Positions 41,470 through 51,935 of a stretch of DNA of 64,000 nt are shown piece after piece. The DNA lies in assembly GCA_032716605.1 (NCBI GenBank), contig JAVRFV010002311.1, positions 3,077,572 through 3,141,571 of the forward strand. The letters are read 5' to 3'. The notes below the pieces were generated by a model. That model did not search any database and had not been told where the DNA came from. It was given only the letters and a program-made list of their open reading frames with translations. Positions within the stretch are counted from its first letter, which is position 1. Each line of letters starts with the position of its first letter. Both the position numbers and the translations under genes were made by a program. The DNA is from Paralithodes platypus (Eukaryota > Arthropoda > Malacostraca > Decapoda > Lithodidae).

Positions 41470-42510
41470 ATCACTGTCACTGATATTGCTAATTTTCACT
41501 CGATACCGTACATTTTATTAGTAATTGAGGTAGGTTATAGTTGTATTAGGCACTGATTATTCGTTATCACAGGTGTTTATTATACTTTGGCCATCAAGTA
41601 TTGTGTCTTGTGTCACTTTCACTTTGATAAATATGCTTTAGAGTGTCACTGTCACTGATAATGCTCATTTTCACTCGATACCGTACATTTTATTAGTAAT
41701 TGAGGTAGGTTATTGTTGTATTAGGCACTGATTATTCGTTATCACAGGTGTTTATTATACTTTGGCCATCAAATATTAGGTCTTGTGTCACTTTCACTTT
41801 GACAAATATGCTTTAGAGAGTGTCACTGTCACTGATAATGCTCATTTTCACTCGATACCGTACATTTTATTAGTAATTGAGGTAGGTTATTGTTGTATTA
41901 GGCACTGATTATTCGTTATCACAGGTGTTTATTATACTTTGGCCATCAAATATTAGGTCTTGTGTCACTTTCACTTTGACAAATATGCTTTAGAGAGTGT
42001 CACTGTCACTGATAATGCTCATTTTCACTCGATACCGTACATTTTATTAGTAATTGAGGTAGGTTATTGTTGTATTAGGCACTGATTATTCGTTATCACA
42101 GGTGTTTATTATACTTTGGCCATCAAATATTAGGTCTTGTGTCACTTTCACTTTGACAAATATGCTTTAGAGAGTGTCACTGTCACTGATAATGCTCATT
42201 TTCACTCGATACCGTACATTTTATTAGTAATTGAGGTAGGTTATTGTTGTATTAGGCACTGATTATTCGTTATCACAGGTGTTTATTATACTTTGGCCAT
42301 CAAATATTAGGTCTTGTGTCACTTTCACTTTGACAAATATGCTTTAGAGAGTGTCACTGTCACTGATAATGCTCATTTTCACTCGATACCGTACATTTTA
42401 TTAGTAATTGAGGTAGGTTATTGTTGTATTAGGCACTGATTATTCGTTATCACAGGTGTTTATTATACTTTGGCCATCAAATATTAGGTCTTGTGTCACT
42501 TTCACTTAGT
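41470..42510. repeat. 177-bp tandem satellite, six units, inside piggyBac
   Basis: Units start at about 41470, 41645, 41822, 41999, 42176 and 42353 with (G)TCACTGTCACTGATAATGC. They contain CACTCGATACCGTACATTTT and GGCCATCAAATATTAGG. The last five units are almost identical; the first is diverged and 175 bp. The motif GTGTCACTTTCACTT recurs within and beyond the array. Confidence 0.97.
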
Positions 42511-42799
42511 TATATGATTTGTAAACGTTTTATATACAATTTATTGTGTCTTTTTTCACTGATTTATATATTTCTATAGGTTCTAATCATATGAATGTCA
42601 CTTGGTATATACATATGTGTCACTTTCACATATTATTATGGTGTAATTGTATTTGTATAAATGTGTTCATAATACATGACTTTTGTATAACAATAAATTG
42701 GTTTACTTCCACTTTTTGCCTATATATATATACTGTACATATTGTCATTATCTTTGGCACTTTCACTATGATTATTAGAACTCCAGCTTGGAGTGGTAA

Positions 42800-44329
42800 T
42801 CAAAGAAGCACTCTAAAGCACAGAGTGCCACCTTGCACACACTCCATGGTTGACTTTTTACCTGGCCTCGGCCTCACCCTGCTGTTGTAGCAGACATGGC
42901 ACCGCTTCTGCTGTGTTCTTCCGGATTCATTCTGAGGCAGGGAACCAAGCCTGTGCCTAATCAAGTATTGAGCACACTGCAAGCGGTCAATAACGGCGGG
43001 CCCAGGATGTGCCACTGCCCTCTGTGGCGTAGCATACTTCTCCAGGAGCTCCGTCAACACCTGCTTTTGGAACCTCCGCAGGCTATTGAACTTCATGGGT
43101 GTGTTCACATTCCGAAGCTTGTATATATTGTAGGCATTCAGAACTGACATGTCCACCATATGCAGAAAGAACTTTTTGTACCATCTGCACGAGGTACGCA
43201 GGCAGTCAATGAAGCCTATCTGCATGTCGGACTTGTCCACCAGCCTCATGTTGATGTTGTAGTCCAGGACAGCATCGGGCTTGGTCACCCTGGCCTGGGT
43301 GCGGCGATCCACCTTGCCAGTCTCCACCATTTCCCCCTTGTGGATGGTGGTCAGGAGGTTGACCTTCCGCTGGTCGTGCCAGTGGATAGCCAGAATGGGC
43401 CCCGACTTCTTCCGGAACACATCACCTTTTTTGGTCTTTGGAGGGAAAGGTGGCATGCCCTTCCTTTTCCCTCGTACTGTGCCTACAGTCCCCGTCTTGC
43501 GCTCATGCAGGTACTGTGAGAGAGTGGGGGACGTGTAATAATTGTCCGTGTAGAGGACGTGATTCTTGTGAAAGTAGCGGTCCATCATGGCTTGCACCAC
43601 TGCTCCGCCAAAGCCAAGGAGGGGGTCCACAAGCAAGTCCCCTTCCTTCCCGCTGTAGACCAGGAAGTCCAGGACATAGCCAGTTTGGCAGTCGCACAGC
43701 ACAAAGAATTTTATGCCAAAGCGATGTCTTTTTGAGGGGATGTACTGCCGGAAGCTGAGTTTTCCCCGGAACAGCACAAGAGACTCGTCAATGACGACCT
43801 TGCGGAAGGGCTTGAAGTAGGAGGTGAAGCGTTCTCGCATCATCTCATACAACGTCCTAATCTTCCACAGCTTGTCACCGAGGTGGACGTCGGTGTTGGT
43901 GACAAGATGGAGCGCTGCGAGGATATCAAGGTACCGGTCGCGAGACATATATTTCCCGAAGGCAGGGGTGGATATGAGATCATTGGTGATCCAATAGTCA
44001 GGCAACCTATGCTTCTTGACATGAGGCATTAGCATGGTGAGTGCCAGGAACACCATGAACTCTTTATGAGTCACTGGGGTCCACTGCCTCATGTGGCCCT
44101 TGGTCACCTTGCCCAAAAAGTGGACCTGGAATTGGTGCTGCTTATTTGTCTCTTTGACAACATAGCCTACCACCTCCTCATCAAAGAAGGCCTCAAATAG
44201 TTCGTGTGGTGGAGCATTGGGGCCTGCAGGAAAATTGGGGGTAATGCCTGAACCCTCCAGTACCTCATCAAAAGCTGGCACATCAGGGTTGTATCCATCC
44301 TCATCAACTACGCCTTGCCACTGAAAAAC
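42800..44329 (-). CDS. piggyBac transposase, catalytic core to C-terminus
   Basis: An open frame of about 510 codons (downstream of a stop at 44330-44332) codes for a DDE transposase of the piggyBac family (DDE_Tnp_1_7 type). It cuts and pastes DNA at TTAA in the nucleus. Counting from codon GTG at 44281, the catalytic aspartates are D165 (VVIDESLVLF), D246 (LYTDNYYTSP) and D349 (MRLVDKSD, with D352). A C-terminal Cys-rich region (RCHVCYNSR, then ECVQGGTLCF) is shortened compared with the usual cross-brace zinc finger. Core length is normal. The protein may depend on the upstream part, which carries a stop and a frameshift. Confidence 0.85.
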   Translation of the reverse strand, partial: VFQWQGVVDEDGYNPDVPAFDEVLEGSGITPNFPAGPNAPPHELFEAFFDEEVVGYVVKETNKQHQFQVHFLGKVTKGHMRQWTPVTHKEFMVFLALTMLMPHVKKHRLPDYWITNDLISTPAFGKYMSRDRYLDILAALHLVTNTDVHLGDKLWKIRTLYEMMRERFTSYFKPFRKVVIDESLVLFRGKLSFRQYIPSKRHRFGIKFFVLCDCQTGYVLDFLVYSGKEGDLLVDPLLGFGGAVVQAMMDRYFHKNHVLYTDNYYTSPTLSQYLHERKTGTVGTVRGKRKGMPPFPPKTKKGDVFRKKSGPILAIHWHDQRKVNLLTTIHKGEMVETGKVDRRTQARVTKPDAVLDYNINMRLVDKSDMQIGFIDCLRTSCRWYKKFFLHMVDMSVLNAYNIYKLRNVNTPMKFNSLRRFQKQVLTELLEKYATPQRAVAHPGPAVIDRLQCAQYLIRHRLGSLPQNESGRTQQKRCHVCYNSRVRPRPGKKSTMECVQGGTLCFRVLL

Positions 44330-45644
44330 TTAGAATGGGTCTTGTCTACGCTGACGAGGAGCTCCAGCTGGTGGCCCAGCACGCCCATGGCCAACTCGGG
44401 AGGCGCGCACCCTAGGGCGGCGAGGGCGTCGGCCAGGGCGGCGGGCAGCACGACGCCGGGCCAAGCGGATGGGTCGAGGGTCGTCGATGTCCATATAGTC
44501 ATCGTCAGAGTGGTCATCTTGCCCTGACGGTGGACCTATGTAATCATGGCCAGAGTCTTCAGAGAGGTGCCCTTCATCATCAGTGGCCCCCACATAATCT
44601 GGCGGGGAACCAGTGATGCGTGGGCGGCGTGCGGGTGGGCGAGGTGGGGAAGGAGTGGCAGGTGAGGCTGTGTCCCCCCGAGGTCCTGGGCTCCTTGGCC
44701 TGCGACGAGTGACAGAAAGCAATGTTTCACTGTCACTAGGCCCAGGTATTGGTGATGCGAGCTCAAAGACTTCTTCAGGAAGACATGTTGAAGGCGGGAG
44801 AGGTGGGGAGGACCGTGGGGAAAGTTGCGGGGACGTATGGCTGGGGCCGGCCGGGGTGGACGCCGCGGGAGCCTCGAACAAAACTCTCTTACTTTTCTAA
44901 AAAAAATTTGGTATATTTCCTACCTTTCCCCTTTTCGGCAGCAGTATGTCTCCTGTCGGGGGACCTAGGAGGCAAATAGGCCGAAAGTGGGGGGTCCTCA
45001 ACCCTTGGCAATGGTGGGGGTGGTGGGGAAGAATGCGGGGCATCCGGGTCATCTTGGGTGGCGTGGGTAGATAAGGGAGACAATGGCGGACGAGAAGGGT
45101 CACCACGCTGACCCTCACTCACAGCCTCATCCTCACCAAGTAGTTTTGCTTGTTCCCTAGCTGCCGCGGCCGCCTTCTCAAGTATTTTCTGCTTATACAA
45201 ATGTAGCTTGAAAGGCGATTTACTTGGGGAAAGGCTTGGAGTCGTGTCACTTATGCGAAATTTGGTGAGTGACCTTGAACTCTCCCACTCACTCACTCTC
45301 TCAAGTTCACTGTCTTTAGGTAAACCAGCTTCCTCAACAACTGGTACATCACCTTCATCACTCTCATCACTGTCATGTTCTCTCGCAAATCCCAGGAATT
45401 GCTCTTCTTTGTCACTCTCATGGCCATAATCACTCGACTTATAATTACTGGAGTCGTCACTGACTTCATCATCAACATTATGCTTGGCATCAGCTCGCTC
45501 ATAAAGTCTCAATGTCGTCTCAATACCTCCGGGAGATAACTCATTTAGGCGATGGCGTTGGGGTAAGGCGCGACGAACTAGCAAGGGCGTCGTAGGAAGC
45601 ACGGTATCGGACACAGCGGAATCACTATTTGGCGTACTGTCCAT
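44330..45644 (-). pseudogene. piggyBac transposase N-terminal acidic region, disrupted
   Basis: From an ATG at 45644 the frame reads MDSTPNSDSAVSDT, acidic tracts (DDEVSDDSSNYKSSD, HDSDESDEGD) and a Pro/Ser-rich part to 44889. A frame change follows, then DDHSDDDYMDIDDPRP and an Arg-rich tract ending at the TAA of 44330. That stop is in frame with the core downstream. An intron was considered (a TTTTTCAG acceptor lies right after the stop), but candidate donors near 44922 and 44892 do not match in phase. Acidic, disordered N-termini are usual in this family. Confidence 0.65.
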
Positions 45645-46061
45645 GATGGCGTCGGGGTAGATACTGTTGCTGTGGCGTCGTTTACGCCTGGTGGCGCCAC
45701 CTACCGTCCCATGATACCAAAAATGTACGCGCGGCATTCGAAAGCACGCATGCAAGCAATGGGCGTTCAAGAGCCCTTCCGGGTTGCGCGGGCCGAGGTT
45801 GTTATGGGCGTTCAAGAGCCCTTCCGGGTTGGATGGGTTAAGATTCAACTTAGCAATGATCTATCAGAGTTTAGAAAAGGTACTATATAACTATTTGATT
45901 ATTGGAGGTCCTTTTTAAGCCAAAGAAAATCAGCCCTGGTATCTTGCACTGGCATTAATGATGTAAATGGAAACTTTGTATGACTGAAAAGGTTAAAAAG
46001 TAATTACTAAGGGTAATTGAAATGTTGAGAGCTGGTCCTATCCAGAGTGAGGTTTGGCATC

Positions 46062-46235
46062 CTCTACATACATACATACATACATACATAAAATTTTAAG
46101 ACTGAGTGTTCCACACATACCTGCAGTTTCAGTCTCTTGTCCTAATGGCAGAGTTTCAGGCAACCCTGTTAAGGGCTGCTTCACTTGCCAAGTTCTTGGA
46201 TTTGAGATCGGCGCGTATAGACCGATCCCAATATG
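46062..46235 (-). repeat. LINE family B 3' fragment
   Basis: (CATA)n, AAAATTTTAAGACTGAGTG, then a C-terminal coding remnant (AAVRTRD-like region absent, TTAAGGGCTGCTTCACTTG present). It is the reverse of the 25380-25480 region. Confidence 0.7.
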
Positions 46236-46405
46236 GAAATAGGGCAACATAAGTTATGATATGTTAGTCCAAAATACTGGGAACTGGGAATATCCATTAC
46301 GATACTTGTCTAAGTAAAATGGATTGATTGTAAAGTAACTAAGACAGGACAACACGAGCGCTGCTCAATTCCTGTAAACTACAAATAGGTAAATAAATAG
46401 GTAAA
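46230..46405 (+). repeat. CR1-type LINE 3' end, empty-site copy
   Basis: GATATGTTAGTCCAAAATAC, GGGAACTGGGAATATCC and CAACACGAGCGCTGCTC end in repeats of AAATAGGTAAAT. The same sequence at 47530-48600 is interrupted by an I-type LINE, so this copy shows the site before insertion. Confidence 0.8.
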
Positions 46406-46411
46406 TACAAT

Positions 46412-46690
46412 GTTCCTCGGTCCACCCCTTGGTGTAGCTCCCTCCACAATCACAGACCTGCATTTTTTCACCCAATTTTGTTCATCCATTCTCTCCACAT
46501 GTCCATACCATCCCAGTCTACTTGTACGCATCACCTCGCTAATACTCTTTATACCTAAACGTCTCCTCAGCTCAACATTTGTTATTCTATCCTGTAGTCT
46601 GGCCCCACACATCCATCTCACCATTCTCATCTCATTACGTTCCATTCTGTTGACATCCTCTACTTTAACGGCCCATGTTTCTGAGGCATA
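46412..46690 (-). pseudogene. LINE family B C-terminal fragment
   Basis: Open frame with MRMVRWMCGARLQDRITN, ELRRRLGIKSISEV and LGWYGHVERMDEQNW, nearly identical to the C-terminus of LINE B copy a. Confidence 0.85.
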
Positions 46691-46734
46691 AGCCGTTTCT
46701 GTCTGTCTCTTTTACTGTCCTACTTTTCCTTCTG

Positions 46735-46920
46735 GAGGCAGGAGGCTAGGAATTCTCCTCCCCTTGTAAAATTCTCCTACTCAACGAGACAGAGAAAGGG
46801 GCGAGGGAAAGCGAAAGTGGTCCCGGACCCTAAGAATTGAAAGTTTACAGGTTTCTGTTAGTGCTCTGTCTCGAGTCGGCCACCCCCAACTAAGGGGTAT
46901 GTGCCTGAGTAAATACATAC
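46735..46920 (+). repeat. SINE-like element
   Basis: GGAGGCTAGGAATTCTCCTC, ACGAGACAGAGAAAGGGGCG, GAAAGTGGTCCCGGACC and GCTCTGTCTCGAGTCGGCC, ending TATGTGCCTGAGTAAATAC. It is one of the fuller copies of the 3810-type family. Confidence 0.65.
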
Positions 46921-46994
46921 CGGTACATACTGTAGAGTAATTGGTGCCTGAAAAACGCTGTTATTACTGAAGACTTTATTTGCGTGAGTATTAA

Positions 46995-47265
46995 ATACAC
47001 TCGAACCTCGATTTAACGGACTAAATGGGACCGTTACTAGTTCGTTGCTGGGTATTGTATTCATATAAGGGGCCGGAAATCTATTAATAGGCCTAGGCCT
47101 AGGCTATAGATACTCACAAAACCTCAAATGAGCTGCTTGGCTAGCGAGAATATCCCAGGTATATATAATAAACTTATATTAACCAAGTAATCTTGACCAA
47201 ATCGATTCATATCTCTTGTGTAATGCTTTGTTTACACTTTACTGGTCTGACGAACGAGACACACA
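46995..47265 (+). repeat. pogo/Tigger-like terminal fragment
   Basis: TACACTCGAACCTCGATTTA resembles the terminal repeats of pogo-type elements. The block continues through GGCCTAGGCCTAGGCTATAG to TGGTCTGACGAACGA. A longer inverted copy is at 49795-50120. Confidence 0.6.
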
Positions 47266-47567
47266 CAAACACACGAGGCGACTTAATAACGATGTTCAAG
47301 GGAGTAAAAAGTTTGGAACGAGTAGATAGGGAAGATCTATTCGTGAGGGATAATGGAAGGACAACAGGGCACGAGTTTAAGCTGAGGAAGGGCAGATGTC
47401 GTAAGGACACAAAGAAATTCAGCTTCCCATATAGGAGTATAGAGACTTGGAACAACTTGGAGGAGGAGGTGGTGAGAGCGAGGAACATTAACATGTTCAA
47501 ATCTAGGTTGGATAAAAGTAAATATAGAAATAGGACAACATAAGCTATGATATGTTAGTCCAAAATA
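47265..47567 (+). pseudogene. CR1-type LINE C-terminal fragment
   Basis: Frame with RGDLITMFKGVKSLERVDR, GHEFKLRKGRCRKDTKKF and SIETWNNLEEEVVRARNIN, a typical CR1 ORF2 end, then the 3' UTR. The 3' UTR continues at 48478-48584 after an inserted LINE. Confidence 0.85.
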
Positions 47568-47579
47568 CTGGGAACTGGG

Positions 47580-48464
47580 TGACGGGTCTAAGACTGACTC
47601 TGGGGTGGGCCTCGCTGCTGTGTCCTCTACTAAGCTCCTTCAGTTTTCTCTCCCGCCCCAAGCCTCTATCTTTACTGCTGAACTTTTAGCTATCCAATCT
47701 GCTATTGACATTATACGTGACACCCCTCAACAGCCCTTTATAATTTACAGTGACTCTCGTAGTGCCCTCGAAGCGCTCCGTGCTTATTCGTCCTACCACG
47801 TAATAGTTTTAGCCATAAAACACGCTCTCCACGAGATGAGCCTACGTGGATTCCAGGTCCAGTTATGTTGGATTCCTGCTCACATCGGTGTCCGTGGCAA
47901 TGAAGACGCCGATGCTGCGGCTAAGAATGCTATTTTAATGATCCCTCGCCAGCCCCACCTTCCGTTAGGTGATTGGCTGTCCTTACTCAAGACTTCTATT
48001 CTTTGCACGTGGCAATCTCATTGGGATGCTCTACCCTGCAATAATAAACTCCGTGCAATCAAACCTTCTGTCCGTCCTTGGCCCTCGTCTTCCAGGTCTC
48101 ACAGGTGTGAGGAAGTTTTACTAACTAGACTTAGGATAGGCCATTCCAGGCTGACTCACGGTTATTTGATGTCCACTCCCCGCACTCCGCCCCCTACCTG
48201 CTCCTCCTGTCATTCCCCTCTAACTGTTCGCCACGTCTTTGACTGCCCAGATACTGCCCGTCTGCGTACGGTTTGTTTTGGTACTAAATCATTCACTGAC
48301 CTTTTATCCGATTCTCCGTCATTTTCCTTCCCCCCTATCGTCCGTTTTTTGCGTCGCCTTAAGCTCCTTTCAGTAATCTGATCCAATCCTTCGGGCCAGA
48401 TCTATGAGAGTTCCGTATGGAGCTCAGTGGTCTGGTTAATCTGCTCTACATAACTAACTAACTA
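47580..48464 (+). pseudogene. I-type LINE 3' fragment with RNase H domain
   Basis: The open frame of about 260 codons codes for RNase H with all four acidic residues visible: D in GDGSKTDSG at the start, E in TAELLAIQSAID, D in IYSDSRSALEAL and D in GNEDADAAAKNA. An EVLLTRLRIGHSRLTHGY linker and a zinc knuckle (CSSCHSPLTVRHVFDC) follow. RNase H after RT is typical of the I group of LINEs. Its tail is (TAAC)n. ACTGGGAACTGGG flanks both sides (47567-47579, 48465-48477). The reverse transcriptase is missing by 5' truncation. Confidence 0.9.
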
Positions 48465-48581
48465 ACTGGGAACTGGGAATATCCATTACGATACTTGTCT
48501 AAGTAAATTGGATTGATTATAAAGTAACTAAGACAGGACAACACGAGCGCTGCTCAATTCCTGTAAACTACAAATAGGTAA

Positions 48582-48878
48582 ATACACAGTGACTACGGGT
48601 CCAAAACTACTTTTAATATTAGCTAGCCAGACCAAGAAATGGTCTAACCTAGCTTAGATAATATATCAGGAGGCAAAAATCACTTTTACCTTGTGAATGG
48701 TGAAGACTAGAATGTTCTACCTGTATATCAAGTGTTTTTCGATTGAGCAAAATAAATAAAAGTACCGGTAGTTCACAAGGTAAAAGTTATTTTTGCCTCC
48801 TGATATATTATCTAAGCTAGGTTAGACCATTTCTTGGTCTGGCTAGCTAATAATAAAAGTAGTTTTGGACCCGTAGTC

Positions 48879-48887
<9 letters not shown>
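48582..48887. mobile_element. Foldback MITE with ~130-bp arms
   Basis: ACACAGTGACTACGGGTCC, AAAACTACTTTTA, GCTAGCCAGACCAAGAAATG and ATCAGGAGGCAAAAATCAC on the left are mirrored on the right to CCGTAGTCACTGTGT. The loop is about 50 bp. A (TG)n run to 48912 follows. Confidence 0.9.
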
Positions 48888-48917
<30 letters not shown>

Positions 48918-48949
48918 ACACTAGTTGTATTTGCGGGAGTGAGCATGCT

Positions 48950-49755
48950 CGTTAATTCCCGCCTCCTAAGATATGTTTGTCATACCGTGCTTTGAAACTA
49001 TGCACTGATGGTGCAGACACTACTTCGGCTGGCAATTTGTTCCACCCACTAATCGAGTTGGTAGGAAATCTTTTACTTTTCAGATCAGATTTACTATTAG
49101 GCACTTTCAGTTTGTAGCTGTGACCTCTTGTTCTCTCACCTCCATCCCTCTCTATGAAGTTTTCTTGGTCGATTTTGTCAATACCTCTAACACATTTGTA
49201 TATCTGAATTTGCTGTCCTCGTTTCCTTCTCTGTTCCAGTGTAGGTAGATTCAATCTCTCGAGCCTCTCTTGGTACTCCAAATTTTCCAAACCTGGGATC
49301 ATCCTCATAGCTGCTCTCTGTACCCTCTCAATTTTGTGTACTGTATATGTTTCTTCATGTGAGGGGACCACACTACAGATGCATATTCCATCCTGGGTCT
49401 TATTATTTGTTTCATGGTGTTTTCATTAAGATAATTGAAAGATATCCTGATATTTGCCAATAGTGCTAATGATTCTCTCACTATCTTATTTACGTGGCTT
49501 TCTGGAGACATGTTATCCTTAAATTCTATCCCCAAGTCTTTTTCTTTTTCTGCTTTGGGAATCACTTCGTTTCCTAGTTTATAATCTTTTCTAGGTCTGT
49601 ACTTGCTTTTACCCATTTCTAGAGTCTTACATTTCCCTGCATTAAACTCCATATTCCATTTGATGCTCCATTCATGGATCTTTTGTAAATCTGCTTGGAG
49701 CTCAAGGCAATCCTCCTGGGTTCTGATCGTTTTAAGCAGCTTAGCATCGTCATTT
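48950..49755 (-). pseudogene. CR1-like LINE, end of RT and C-terminal domain
   Basis: The minus strand reads NMEFNAGKCKTLEMGKSKY, KEKDLGIEFKDNMSPESHV and RPRMEYASVVWSPH, then after a frameshift near 49340 KIERVQRAAMRMIPGLENL, LPTLEQRRKRGQQIQIYK and NSISGWNKLPAEVVSAPSVH. The order and motifs are those of CR1 ORF2 after the YADD box. It belongs to a different lineage from the CR1 copies at 46230 and 55127. Confidence 0.85.
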
Positions 49756-49794
49756 AGCAGCTTAGCATTAAAATGTAGATGTGAGTGTGTGTGT

Positions 49795-50120
49795 GTGTTG
49801 CGGATCGTTCGTCAGACCAGTAAAGTGTAAACAAAGCATTACACAAGAGATATGAATCGGTTTGGTCAAGATTACTTGGTTAATATACGTTTATTAAATA
49901 TACCAGGGATATTCTCGTTATCCAAGCAGCTCAGTTGAGGTTTTGTGAGTATCTATAGCCTAGGCCTAGGCCTAAGAGTCACTCGCCCTGCCACTTAGTG
50001 GACAAATAATCCAGCACCGGACATTTGGTCCGGTCCAGATGGATTGTCCGCCTACAGACTGAGTCCGTTAAATCCGAAATCCGTTGTATCGAGGTCCGTT
50101 AAACCGAGGGTCGAGTGTAC
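49795..50120 (-). repeat. pogo/Tigger-like terminal fragment, inverted copy
   Basis: The minus strand starts TACACTCGACCCTCGG at 50120 and follows the copy at 46995-47265, with an additional block (GTCCGGTGCTGGATTATTTG) missing there. Between 50121 and 50318 I see only intronic AT-rich DNA. Confidence 0.6.
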
Positions 50121-50318
50121 ATGTATAAAACGAAAATTAGTGCAGTCACCCCTGTATTTTTACATGTTTTTTTTCCTATAAATGCTCTCATATTGCTATT
50201 TTCTTTAGCTAAAACAATAAAAATCGTTATTATATTGACATTAGAATTATATACTGTACCTGTACAATGTACATATTATTTAAAATGTAAAGGTAAATAA
50301 ATACATAGATAAACTTAC

Positions 50319-50401
50319 ATAGCAGTTTCCTTGACGAATCTGAAGACAGCCCAAACTGTATCAAACCAAACTCCTGTGCCGAGTCTCGCACCTTCTTGTA
50401 C
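50319..50401 (-). CDS. CAF1/PARN-PNLDC1-like gene, QFGL-containing exon
   Basis: An 83-nt exon with acceptor TATTCCAG and donor GTAAGTTTATC. It completes the Arg codon of the previous exon and reads YKKVRDSAQEFGLIQFGLSS then DSSRKLL plus one base. In PARN and PNLDC1 the E-x-Y-x-K segment is followed by a strand with Q-F-G-L, as here. The intron to the next upstream exon (50402-51935) holds the (GA)n tract, a SINE and a MITE. Confidence 0.75.
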
Positions 50402-50439
50402 CTGGAATATTTAATTATATTGAGTTTTAATTATATTTT

Positions 50440-51090
<651 letters not shown>

Positions 51091-51092
51091 GT

Positions 51093-51350
51093 GGTTGTTG
51101 TTGTTGTTGTTGTTCCCCAAGCTACCTGGCCGAACAGCCCCAACGCCCCAAGCAAGGCCAAGGCCATAACCGAGCGCCCCCACAGAACCCTCCCTGCCGA
51201 CCACAATAAAGCCTGGGTGACCGAAGCCACTCCATGGCGGGGAGCTGAGGAGGGTGCAGAAACGCCCGGGAAACCAAAGCCCCACCCAGGGCCCTGTGCC
51301 CCTCAGCAATTATGAAGAGAAAGTTGAGGGGCAAAGGAAAAATGTGATGC
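51093..51350 (-). mobile_element. (CAA)n-tailed SINE, 5'-truncated reverse copy
   Basis: (TTG)n followed by CCCCAAGCTACCTGGCCG and GCCCCACCCAGGGCCCTGTG is the reverse complement of the 3' half of the element at 22737-23250. Confidence 0.85.
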
Positions 51351-51504
51351 TTTGGATGTGGTATGGGAAGATGCCATCACTTGCTATATGTCACCCAAAT
51401 TTCAGACATTTCCTTGGCACTGGCATGGTTTTTGAATGGTTATTTTTACACGTTTAAATTACCATCGTTTCTAAGAGGATCTTTGCAGTCCATGGGTTAA
51501 GATG

Positions 51505-51560
51505 ACCTGAATACAGTAACATGTACCGACTGTTCCTCAGGAGTGTCCAGGCAGCGAGCG
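51505..51560 (-). pseudogene. Partial duplicate of the PARN-like exon end
   Basis: The minus strand contains AAGTGACGCTCGCTGCC, CTGGACACTCCTGAGGAAC, matching the last ~45 bases of the exon at 51936-52065. A stop precedes the matching codons and the donor is lost, so it is not usable as an exon. Confidence 0.65.
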
Positions 51561-51597
51561 TCACTTTATCTCTGTCAATGTTTTTGCCGTTTTCAAG

Positions 51598-51823
51598 TAA
51601 ATTCGGAATGAGTTGTGTTACCGGGCGTACGTCGTGTAAACACGTAAGTTGATGTCACACAGCGGGGGGGGCCAGCAGCCCCCACCCATAATACTAGGAT
51701 AGGTTAGGTAAGTTGTTAGGTTAGGCTAATGTCCTTTCAAAGGGGTATAGTAAACACTAGGATATACCCGGTCAGAGGTAGGTGATACGCCCGATAACAC
51801 AACTCTTGCCGTAAATTCTTTAG
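51598..51823. mobile_element. MITE with ~30-bp inverted ends
   Basis: AATTCGGAATGAGTTGTG, TTACCGGGCGTACG at the left is inverted as ACGCCCGATAACACAAC, TCTTGCCGTAAATT at the right. TTAGG-type units lie near 51700-51735. Confidence 0.7.
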
Positions 51824-51935
51824 TTTGTCCAATAGACTCTCTTCAAGCTAAAATTGTAAATTTTTTGGTAGAATATCAAAGCTACTACCGGTACAATATC
51901 TAGCTACAGTATAAGAGACAGTTCAGTATACTAAC

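Larger units (their letters stand above)
41063..45841 (-). mobile_element. Complete piggyBac-type DNA transposon, ~4.78 kb
   Basis: TTAA occurs at both edges (41063-41066 and 45838-45841). The ends are imperfect inverted repeats: CCCTCCAGCCCCGGGGGC at the left and, read inward from the right, CCCATCCAACCCGGAAGGGC. The element holds a transposase on the minus strand and a six-unit 177-bp satellite between the transposase and the left end. Near the right end a GGCGTTCAAGAGCCCTTCCG block is duplicated (about 45759-45782 and 45806-45830). Confidence 0.85.
40997..45996. mobile_element. TTAA MITE apparently split by a piggyBac element
   Basis: A left piece (40997-41062, starting TTAACCCTTTAAACCAG) and a right piece (45842-45996, ending GACTGAAAAGGTTAA) look like the two halves of a TTAA-type MITE, with piggyBac inserted at an internal TTAA. 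End similarity is modest, so the nesting is inferred. Confidence 0.5.

Noticed and set aside
42546..44022. Plus-strand frames across the piggyBac transposase
   Set aside because: Antisense to a clear transposase frame and lacking domains of their own.
44880..44925. A 27-nt GT...AG intron in the piggyBac N-terminal region
   Set aside because: Too short for splicing and its removal does not restore the frame.
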